Made by a program: the position numbers and the translations under genes. A stretch of 64,000 nucleotides of DNA from an uncultured Porphyromonadaceae bacterium (lineage in GTDB: Bacteria > Bacteroidota > Bacteroidia > Bacteroidales > Muribaculaceae), in the NCBI GenBank assembly GCA_900550395.1, contig URSD01000010.1:6336-70335 (forward strand), given 5' to 3'. Positions 57,946-64,000 of this stretch are shown in pieces. The first letter of the stretch is position 1. Each line of letters starts with the position of its first letter. The notes under the pieces were generated by a model that made no database searches, was not told where the DNA came from, and was given only the letters and a program-made list of their open reading frames with translations.

Positions 57946-59151
57946 TTACTTTTCAACGATGACAGCGCAACGGTCGAGGCTTACGAGAGCTTCGTTGTCG
58001 CCGTGGAGGTTGCCCTGTACGGGAACAGCGGTAACCTGGTCGGCGCTTACACCGCGGCTTACGAGCTGCTTAACGACGTTCTCGGAACGCTGTTTGCGCA
58101 GACGGTTGTTGATGGCGTCGCTGCCGGTGTAGTTGTCGGCATAACCCTTGACGTCATACTTCTTGGAGGTGTCGGCCTTGAGGACGTCGGCAACGGCGTT
58201 GACGATGTTCTTGTCCTCGCGGGTGAGGCGGCTTACACCGATGGGGAAGTAGATGGTGGCGAGAGCCTCGGGCTCTGCTTCGATGACTTCGGGCTTGCGG
58301 TTGAGGCAGTCCTGGAGCTGACGCTCGAGGTCGGCTACGCGTGCTTCAGCAGCGGAGAGACGGGCGCGGAGTGCGTCGCAGTTCTCTGCGGGCGGGCATA
58401 CGGGAACGATAGGAGCGTTCCATGTGGTCTTGCCGAGGTTGAAGGTTACGCCGAGGTAAGCGTTGAGGCTGCTGAAGATCTTGTCGCCGCCGGTGTATTC
58501 TGCATGGCCGTCCATGGCGGTCCAGCGCAGGTCGAGGCTGAGGGCTACGCGCTTGCTTACATTGAAGCTGTTGATAAGGCCTACACGACCGAAGAAGTTG
58601 GTGTCGTGGAGGTTCTGCCATGTGTGCTTGCCGTTCTTGTCGTAGGTGTTGCCGAATGTCCAGTAAACACCGCCGCCAACGTAGAGGATGGCGTTGTAGA
58701 CACGGTTGGGCTTGTAGCCGCACCACCAGTTGGTGAGGTTGAGCATTACGTCAGCGCCCGGGCCTACCTGATTGTAGCGAACTTTGTTGTACTTGCCGTG
58801 GTAGAGGTTTTCGTCCTGAAGCCAGCCTGCAACGGGGCCGTTGGTGATGCCCTTGTTCTGCATCCAGCTTGCACCGGCGCGGAGAGCGATTACGGGCGAG
58901 AACCACTTGCCGATGTAGATGTCGGCTGCGGGAGCGAAGCGGTCGAAGAACTTACGGTGCGAGTCGTATTTCGAGAAATACACACCGGCGCCACCGTCGA
59001 GAGTGATGAACCAGTTGTTGTCGAACTTGTTCAGCAGGTAACCCTGTGAGGGATCCTCAACATAGGTTACTTCCTGTGCCGACTCCTGGGCCATGAGCGA
59101 CTGACCCATGAAAAGGGCGCAGGCGCATGCAAGGAAAGTAGTTTTTTTCAT
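57946..59151 (-). CDS. OmpA-family outer-membrane protein, second copy
   Basis: A 401-residue protein with signal peptide (MKKTTFLACACALFMGQSLMA), an N-terminal barrel of about 215 residues, a coiled segment with LRARLSAAEARVADLERQL (about 248-266), and a C-terminal OmpA domain (TIYFPIGVSRLTREDKNIVN to the end, with DVKGYADNYTGSD). Same architecture and exactly the same length as the gene at 17792-18997, but the barrels differ clearly, so they are old paralogues. It binds peptidoglycan and is probably an abundant envelope protein. Confidence 0.9.
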   Translation of the reverse strand: MKKTTFLACACALFMGQSLMAQESAQEVTYVEDPSQGYLLNKFDNNWFITLDGGAGVYFSKYDSHRKFFDRFAPAADIYIGKWFSPVIALRAGASWMQNKGITNGPVAGWLQDENLYHGKYNKVRYNQVGPGADVMLNLTNWWCGYKPNRVYNAILYVGGGVYWTFGNTYDKNGKHTWQNLHDTNFFGRVGLINSFNVSKRVALSLDLRWTAMDGHAEYTGGDKIFSSLNAYLGVTFNLGKTTWNAPIVPVCPPAENCDALRARLSAAEARVADLERQLQDCLNRKPEVIEAEPEALATIYFPIGVSRLTREDKNIVNAVADVLKADTSKKYDVKGYADNYTGSDAINNRLRKQRSENVVKQLVSRGVSADQVTAVPVQGNLHGDNEALVSLDRCAVIVEK

Positions 59152-59313
59152 AAAATTAAATAACTAATATTAGTGTGTTGTTGGATGTGCTGTATACGTA
59201 ATCGGGTGCTAAATTAGTAATTATTTTTTAAAAAGGTGGCCTTTTAGTGAAAAAATTCTTAATTATAGCGCGATTTAGGACTGTTTTTTGTCGCTTTTGG
59301 TTCTTTTTGGGGC

Positions 59314-59342
59314 GTTGCCGTGGCAAATGGCGCCACGGCAAC
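59314..59342 (-). other. Hairpin between tkt and the OmpA-like gene
   Basis: GTTGCCGTGGC pairs with GCCACGGCAAC (11 bp perfect). It is placed 16 nt past the tkt stop on the minus strand. No T-run follows, so it is at best a weak or rho-assisted terminator, or an mRNA 3'-end stabiliser. Confidence 0.5.
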
Positions 59343-59357
59343 GCGCAAAAAGCGTTA

Positions 59358-61412
59358 TCAGTTCTGCAGGTCGTAGAGCTTGCGTCCGAGGTATTCAGCG
59401 ACAACGGTGAGGATGTTCTGTGCCGTGAAGCCGAATTTCTCGTCGAGCACCTTGTAGGGGGCGGAAGCGCCGAAGCGTTCGAGGCCGAACACCTTGCCGG
59501 TGAAGCCGTCGATCATCTTGAGCGATGCGGGCAGGCCGGCTGTGAGGCCGAACTGTTTCACTCCTTCGGGCAGCACGCTGGCGCGGTAGTCGGCGGGCTG
59601 GTCGTTGAAGAGGCCCACGCTTGGCATCGACACCACGCTGGCGCTGATGCCTGCGGCGTCGAGCAGCACGGCCACCTCGCAGAGCAGACTCACTTCCGAG
59701 CCGTTGGCCACGAGCACCACGTCGGGCTTCTCGGCCTTGATGACGGTGTAGCCGCCGCGCAGCGCGCCAAGGGCTGCCGTGTAGCGGTCCTGGCCTTCGG
59801 GTGCGGGCAGGTCGGGGATGTCCTGGCGCGAGAGTATCAGTGCGGTGGGCGTGTCGTGGTTGTTCATAGCCATCATCCATGCCACGCTGGTCTCGGCGGC
59901 GTCGGCGGGACGCAGCGCCAGCAGCGAGGGCTTGCCGCTGAAGTTGCGTATCTGCTCCATCAGGCGTATCTGGGCCTCCTGTTCCACGGGTTCGTGGGTC
60001 GGTCCGTCCTCGCCCACGCGGAATGCGTCGTGCGTCCAGATGTATTTCACGGGCAGCTCCATGAGGGCGGCCAGGCGCACGGCGGGCTTCATGTAGTCGG
60101 AGAATACGAAGAATGTGCCGCATGCCTCCTCGCAGCCTCCGTGGAGGGCGATGCCGTTCATGACGCAGGCCAGCGTGAGCTCGGCCACGCCTGCCTGCAG
60201 GAAGGCGCCGCTGAAGTCGCCGCGGGTCAGCGCGTGGGTCTTCTTGAGGAAGCCGTCGGTCTTGTCGCTGTTGGCAAGGTCGGCCGAGCCTACTATCATG
60301 TTGCGCACTTCCTGGGCGAGCACGCCGAGCACGTCGGCGCTGGCCTGGCGTGTGGAGGTGCCGGGCTTGTGGGCTATGGCCTTATAGTCGATTTCGGGCA
60401 GACGTCCTGCCAGAAAGCCTTCGAGCTGGGCGGCGAGGATGGGATTGGCTGCGGCCCACTGCTGATAGTCCTGACGGCGTATGCTGACGAGCTTGCGGAG
60501 CTGGTCGGCGCGCTCGGCATAGAGAGCTGCGACGTCGGCGAAGATTTCGAACGGCTCGTCGGGGTTGCCTCCGAGGTTGCGGATTGTGGCGGCGAAGTCG
60601 GCGCCACTCTTGCTCAGGGGCTGGCCGTGGGTGCTGCACTGTCCCTCGAACGATGCGCCGTCGGCCGTAACGGCGCCCTTGCCCATAGCCGTGTGGCCGA
60701 TGATGAGGGTGGGGCGCTGTGTCTCGGCGTTGGCCTTGTCGAGCGCGTCGGCTATCGCCATGGGGTCGTTGCCGGCACATTCCAGCACGTTCCATCCCCA
60801 TGCGCGGTACTTGGCGGCCACGTCTTCGCGGTCCACGGCGTCAACCATCGTGCTGAGCTGCACGCCGTTGCTGTCGTAGAACATAATGAGGTTGTTAAGG
60901 CCAAGGTAGCCTGCGAGGCGTCCGGCGCCCTGACTTATCTCTTCCTGCACGCCGCCGTCGCTGATGAAGGCGTAGGTCTTGTGGGCCACCACGTCGCCGA
61001 AGCGGGCTTCCAGGAATGCCTCCGCGATGGCCGAACCTACGGCCATGGTGTGGCCCTGGCCCAGAGGGCCGGATGTATTCTCGATGCCGCGCATCACTTC
61101 CACTTCGGGGTGTCCCGGCGTGGGGCTGCCCCACTGGCGGAACTGCTTGAGCTCGTCGAGCGTGAACTTGCCGGTCAGCGCGAGCACGGAGTAGAGCATG
61201 GGCGACATGTGGCCCGGGTCAAGGAAGAAGCGGTCGCGGAAGGGCCATTTCGGGTCGTCCGGGTCGGTGATAAGGTACTTGGCGTAGAGCACAGCGGCGA
61301 AATCGGCTCCGCCCATAGCGCCGCCGGGATGTCCCGACTTCGCTTTTTCCACCATTGAGGCGGCAAGGATGCGGATGTTGTCGGCCGCACGTGTCAGGCG
61401 TTCTTTTTCCAT
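59358..61412 (-). CDS. tkt: Transketolase
   Basis: Transfers two-carbon units between sugar phosphates in the pentose phosphate pathway using thiamine diphosphate. The 684-residue length is normal. The N-terminal domain has GGADFAAVLYAKYL and HMSPMLYSVLA, the ThDP-binding loop FISDGGVQEEISQGAG and YDSNGVQLS. The central domain has WTHDAFRVGEDGPTHEPVEQ with the conserved Glu and His residues. It lies 118 nt after the MFS gene on the same strand with a hairpin between them, so co-transcription is partial at best. Confidence 0.95.
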   Translation of the reverse strand: MEKERLTRAADNIRILAASMVEKAKSGHPGGAMGGADFAAVLYAKYLITDPDDPKWPFRDRFFLDPGHMSPMLYSVLALTGKFTLDELKQFRQWGSPTPGHPEVEVMRGIENTSGPLGQGHTMAVGSAIAEAFLEARFGDVVAHKTYAFISDGGVQEEISQGAGRLAGYLGLNNLIMFYDSNGVQLSTMVDAVDREDVAAKYRAWGWNVLECAGNDPMAIADALDKANAETQRPTLIIGHTAMGKGAVTADGASFEGQCSTHGQPLSKSGADFAATIRNLGGNPDEPFEIFADVAALYAERADQLRKLVSIRRQDYQQWAAANPILAAQLEGFLAGRLPEIDYKAIAHKPGTSTRQASADVLGVLAQEVRNMIVGSADLANSDKTDGFLKKTHALTRGDFSGAFLQAGVAELTLACVMNGIALHGGCEEACGTFFVFSDYMKPAVRLAALMELPVKYIWTHDAFRVGEDGPTHEPVEQEAQIRLMEQIRNFSGKPSLLALRPADAAETSVAWMMAMNNHDTPTALILSRQDIPDLPAPEGQDRYTAALGALRGGYTVIKAEKPDVVLVANGSEVSLLCEVAVLLDAAGISASVVSMPSVGLFNDQPADYRASVLPEGVKQFGLTAGLPASLKMIDGFTGKVFGLERFGASAPYKVLDEKFGFTAQNILTVVAEYLGRKLYDLQN

Positions 61413-61471
61413 TTGTCAGATAGTATATGTAATAGGTTATTGAGGTTGTCGGTTATGTTTATGTTTTATTA

Positions 61472-61514
61472 ACAGACGCGCGGGCGGAAGGGTTCGCTCC
61501 GCCTGCGCGTTTGT
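61472..61514 (-). terminator. Probable terminator of the sugar transporter gene
   Basis: A stem of up to 17 bp: ACAGACGCGCGGGCGGA with TCCGCCTGCGCGTTTGT, with two G:T-type pairs. On the minus strand it is followed by TTAATAAAAC, a poor U-tract. Confidence 0.5.
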
Positions 61515-61530
61515 GTAGGATAATGTCCTG

Positions 61531-62925
61531 TCAGAGGTCGCGTGCGTCGGGTGTTTCCTCGTCCACGGGGATGTCCTTGTTGACGTTCTTGCAGCCTACG
61601 AGGCCGTAGAAGAGCAGATAGCCCAGCATTGCGGCCACGAGCCAGTAGCTCACCATGTAGCCGGCCTTGGTGGCGATGGCGTTCTGTATCAGAGGCATGA
61701 CGCCGCCGCCTACCACCATCATCATGAAGATGCCGCTGGCCTGGGCGGTGTATTTGCCGAGGCCTTCGACGGCCAGGTTGAAGATGCCGCCCCACATCAC
61801 GGAGGTGCAGAGGCCGCAGAGCACGAGCAGCAGTGCGCTCACGGGTACGACGGCGCCCCCGCTGTACACTATTTCAGGAACGCCGATGGTGACGGTCTTC
61901 GGGATGAAGATGGCGAGCACCACCAGCAGAATAGCTGTGGTGGATACGGTGATGAGCTGTGTGCGGGTCGACACCTTGCCGCTGATGATCGACGAGCAGA
62001 AACGGCCCACGAGCATCAGCAGCCAGTAGATGGCTACCACGGCGCCGGCTATCTTGGAAGCCTCGCCTATGACGCCGGCGCCCTCGGCGCCCTGGTCGGC
62101 CAGGTAGAAGTTGAGCGTGCCGGGGATGCCGATCTCGATACCCACATAGAAGAATATGCCTATGACGCCGAACACCAGATGGCGGAAGTTCCAGGGGCTG
62201 TGTGTGTAGCTCGGCTTGCTGCCGTCCTTCTTGAGGTTGGGCTCGGGGATTGCCACAAAGCTGATGATGACGAACGCGGCGGCGAAGATGCCCATGGCTA
62301 TCCACAGCAGCGGAGCCACCTGGCTCATGGACGTGGAGGGGCTGAGCGCGCCTATGAGTGCGCCTACGAAGAAGGGAGTCAGCGTGCCGCTGAGCGAGTT
62401 GAGCGAGCCGCCCGTCTGGATCAGCTGGTTGCCCTTGTTGCCGCCGCCGCCCAGCAGGTTGAGCATGGGGTTGACGACGGTGTTGAGCATGCACACGCAG
62501 AAGCCGCAGATGAAGGCGCCCAGCAGGTAGATGATGAAGTTGAGAGGCACGGCGAAAGTCTTGGCGACGAGAGCGCCGTCCACCTCTACGTTGCTTGTCA
62601 TCTCGAAGAGGGTGGTTTCGGTGCCCACGATGCTGGAGAGCCACTGCACGAAGAGGCCCAGCACGCCGATAGCCATGGCCCAGAGTGCCGTCTTCTTGTA
62701 GCCGATTTTCACGAGCAGATTGCCGGCGGGAATGCCCATGAACAGGTAGGCGAGGAAGTTCATCATGTTGCCCATCATGCCGAGCATGGAGTTACCCTCG
62801 AACTTATAGCCCCAGATTGTGCCGATAGGTGCGGCGAGGTTTGTCACGAATGAGATCATGGCGAAGAGGAAAAACATCGCTATGATGGCGATGAGATTGC
62901 TCTTCTGTTGGGTTTTAGTAGCCAT
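61531..62925 (-). CDS. MFS sugar transporter, FucP/GluP type
   Basis: A 464-residue inner-membrane protein with twelve predicted segments. The N-terminus LIAIIAMFFLFAMISFVTNL and the block GIPAGNLLVKIGYKK match the fucose/glucose/galactose:H+ symporter family common in Bacteroidetes. NTVVNPMLNLLGGGGNKGNQLIQTGGSLN (about 129-157, in parts) is a family-conserved loop with the substrate-binding Asn/Gln. The sugar is not determinable. Proximity to tkt suggests hexose or pentose use. Confidence 0.87.
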   Translation of the reverse strand: MATKTQQKSNLIAIIAMFFLFAMISFVTNLAAPIGTIWGYKFEGNSMLGMMGNMMNFLAYLFMGIPAGNLLVKIGYKKTALWAMAIGVLGLFVQWLSSIVGTETTLFEMTSNVEVDGALVAKTFAVPLNFIIYLLGAFICGFCVCMLNTVVNPMLNLLGGGGNKGNQLIQTGGSLNSLSGTLTPFFVGALIGALSPSTSMSQVAPLLWIAMGIFAAAFVIISFVAIPEPNLKKDGSKPSYTHSPWNFRHLVFGVIGIFFYVGIEIGIPGTLNFYLADQGAEGAGVIGEASKIAGAVVAIYWLLMLVGRFCSSIISGKVSTRTQLITVSTTAILLVVLAIFIPKTVTIGVPEIVYSGGAVVPVSALLLVLCGLCTSVMWGGIFNLAVEGLGKYTAQASGIFMMMVVGGGVMPLIQNAIATKAGYMVSYWLVAAMLGYLLFYGLVGCKNVNKDIPVDEETPDARDL

Positions 62926-62986
62926 TTGTGCAGAGATTGTGGTATTTATAAAGGTTTAATTAATTCGCATATTTGTGCATTCTCTG

Positions 62987-62994
62987 CAAAGTTA
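62987..62994 (-). promoter_or_regulatory. -7 box of the sugar transporter gene
   Basis: Minus strand TAACTTTG about 62 nt before the ATG. At -33 the sequence is TTTCG, close to TTTG. Confidence 0.55.
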
Positions 62995-63054
62995 GGAAAA
63001 ATTGCTGAAATATGCGAAAAAATTATTGAATGCCCAGTCCGGAGGCGTTGTTGT

Positions 63055-63456
63055 GCAACCCGCCATCCGGCGGGTAGAATCGGAAGAGGTGCGTATCCGG
63101 TGGTACGTCGCTCCCTGTGGTCGCTCCTTAACCACCGGTTAACCATATTTTACCCGCCATTCGGCGGGTAATCATCTTGCGGTGTATAAGATAGCAAAGC
63201 TATTCTCTAAACCATAGACCATAAACCCAAAGGCGTCGGTTTATGGCCGGAGGCCATAAATCTTGTTAACCCCGGGCGCTTGTCGCCCGGGGTTAAGCCC
63301 ATCTCCCCGCAATCAGCCCCGGAGGTGGCTGCACTTAATCATGCGGCTGCCCGCGCTTGTTGCGGGCAGAATGTGGTTAGCCTCGGGTTAAGGCGCGCAG
63401 CGCCGTACCCGAGGATGGCTCAGGAAAGGCATCAACCTGCCGAATGGCGGGTTGCA
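63055..63456. repeat. Cluster of REP-like palindromes
   Basis: At least seven GC-rich palindromes in 400 bp: ACCCGCC-atcc-GGCGGGT (63058-63075), TACCCGCC-attc-GGCGGGTA (63151-63170), TTTATGGCC/GGCCATAAA (63240-63260), TTAACCCCGGGCG/CGCCCGGGGTTAA (63266-63296), CTGCCCGC/GCGGGCAG (63347-63369), CCTCGGGT/ACCCGAGG with inner GGCGC/GCGCC (63381-63414), and AACCTGCC-gaat-GGCGGGTT (63434-63453). The first and last form an inverted pair (GTGCAACCCGCC and GGCGGGTTGCAC). They directly precede the 3' end of a RAYT-type transposase gene. Confidence 0.75.
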
Positions 63457-63464
63457 CGGCACTC

Positions 63465-63887
63465 TCAAATTTTCAATTTATCCAACAGTTGGGAAAATTC
63501 TTCCTCTGAGGAGGTCGTTTTATGATGCTCTTTTTGAGAAGCTATATATCCGATAATGGCATCCTTGTGTGTAACACTTATTGACGCGGCATAATAACCC
63601 CTCGACCACGATTCAAATAACGGGAATTCATCACATTTTGCGGCAAGCCACATACTTGAGGAGCGTTTTATATCCCTGACGATTGCCGCCACGGAGTCAG
63701 ACACATTTACATCCACAAGGATATGTATGTGATCCTCGACACCATTTATCGCAAGAACCTGCGAATTATGATTGCGCACGACGCCAATAATGTATTTATA
63801 TAATTGCAAATCTCCGGACGCAGGTAATGCACGCCGACGTTCGTGCGTACTGATTACGATATGGAAGAGTGATATAACATAGCTCAT
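63465..63887 (-). CDS. IS200/RAYT-type Y1 transposase
   Basis: A 140-residue single-domain HUH nuclease. VEDHIHILVDV (about 50-60) is the HUH metal site. The catalytic Tyr is in IIGYIASQKEHH (about Tyr114). SSSMWLAAKCDEFPLFESWSRGYYA is typical of REP-associated transposases in Bacteroidetes. Such enzymes nick single-stranded DNA at palindromes. No TnpB-like partner is present. The palindrome cluster lies immediately downstream. The promoter box is 4 nt from the ATG. Confidence 0.85.
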   Translation of the reverse strand: MSYVISLFHIVISTHERRRALPASGDLQLYKYIIGVVRNHNSQVLAINGVEDHIHILVDVNVSDSVAAIVRDIKRSSSMWLAAKCDEFPLFESWSRGYYAASISVTHKDAIIGYIASQKEHHKTTSSEEEFSQLLDKLKI

Positions 63888-63891
63888 AGCG

Positions 63892-63922
63892 CAAAGATAA
63901 ACATATAATTGTCAATTGCAAA
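63892..63922 (-). promoter_or_regulatory. Promoter of the RAYT-type gene, 4 nt from ATG
   Basis: Minus strand TTTG (63919-63922), 19 nt, TATCTTTG (63892-63899), then CGCT and ATG. A leaderless mRNA is predicted. From here to the window end nothing else was recognised. Confidence 0.75.
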
Positions 63923-64000
63923 ATACTACTGGTGCGATAAAATCGCGTTAGTTTAAAAATCATCAAATAAAGAGAGTTCTTTGACATTTTGATTTGACTT

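Noticed and set aside
59400..61358. Long open frame antisense to tkt, and similar ones opposite yidC, recJ and the serC region
   Set aside because: The composition is driven by high GC at third codon positions of the real gene; the translations are low-complexity in His, Val, Gly and Ala and lack signals or family motifs.
63055..63456. CRISPR array
   Set aside because: The palindromes differ from each other and are not evenly spaced by unique spacers; no cas genes. They fit REP-like elements.
1..64000. tRNA and rRNA genes
   Set aside because: No cloverleaf with a T-loop GGTTCGAATCC-type block or conserved rRNA sequence was recognised on either strand by eye.

Overview
The window reads as chromosome of a member of the Bacteroidales, most likely Muribaculaceae or a close relative; the family name is inference. 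The grounds are: most genes are GC-rich, promoters follow the Bacteroidetes pattern (TTTG, about 20 bases, then TAnnTTTG), Shine-Dalgarno sites are rare, and families typical of the phylum are present (DUF3078, BACON/Omp28 and fimbrillin-like lipoproteins, a TlpA/DUF4369 protein, the T9SS sortase PorU, and a SerA with lysine in place of the usual catalytic histidine). No rRNA, tRNA or CRISPR array was seen.

Layout. 1-2.5 kb: the end of an outer-membrane barrel gene, a small exported protein and a GDSL esterase. 2.5-14.4 kb, minus strand: acetyltransferase-like protein with a tail-anchored pseudokinase, serC-serA split by a 359-bp MITE, then pyrG-yidC-GT9-ruvB and a GH25 lysozyme. 14.5-17.7 kb: a long structured RNA leader ahead of a large, AT-richer secreted protein. 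17.8-25.6 kb: OmpA-like protein, degenerate LytM protein with VanZ, ribE, a second MITE copy, menA, a small protein, and lysS-gpsA. 25.7-29.5 kb: a short ncRNA, two surface lipoproteins, and a second copy of the RNA leader. 29.5-36.3 kb: TlpA-like protein with a small partner, AlaDH/PNT-rnhA-recO, MscS and hflX. 36.5-46.3 kb: DUF1848, recJ-recQ-porU, and an AbiEi-like/Fic fusion. 46.4-57.6 kb: one very tight seven-gene run. 57.9-64 kb: second OmpA-like protein, tkt, a sugar MFS transporter, and a REP-like palindrome cluster beside an IS200/RAYT-type transposase.

The most notable region is 46.36-57.65 kb. One well-formed promoter precedes SGNH esterase, PKD-type surface lipoprotein, BtuF-, BtuC- and BtuD-like ABC importer, a membrane-anchored TIR protein and a 1473-residue exported TPR protein. 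No gap exceeds 3 nt and three junctions overlap or abut. This suggests a cell-envelope signalling or defence module (cytosolic TIR, periplasmic TPR) expressed together with a corrinoid or metal-chelate importer.

The second strong signal is a pair of homologous RNA leaders (about 14.60-14.86 kb plus; 28.94-29.19 kb minus). Each ends in a terminator just before a surface-protein gene, and in each the terminator's 3' strand can pair with two different upstream segments; the substitutions between the copies keep both pairings. They look like an undescribed attenuator class. Other signals are a clean MITE family inserted next to start codons, promoters exactly 4 nt before ATG in five genes (candidate leaderless mRNAs), a mosaic family of intergenic repeats, and a 65-bp direct repeat around an AT-rich insert upstream of pyrG.
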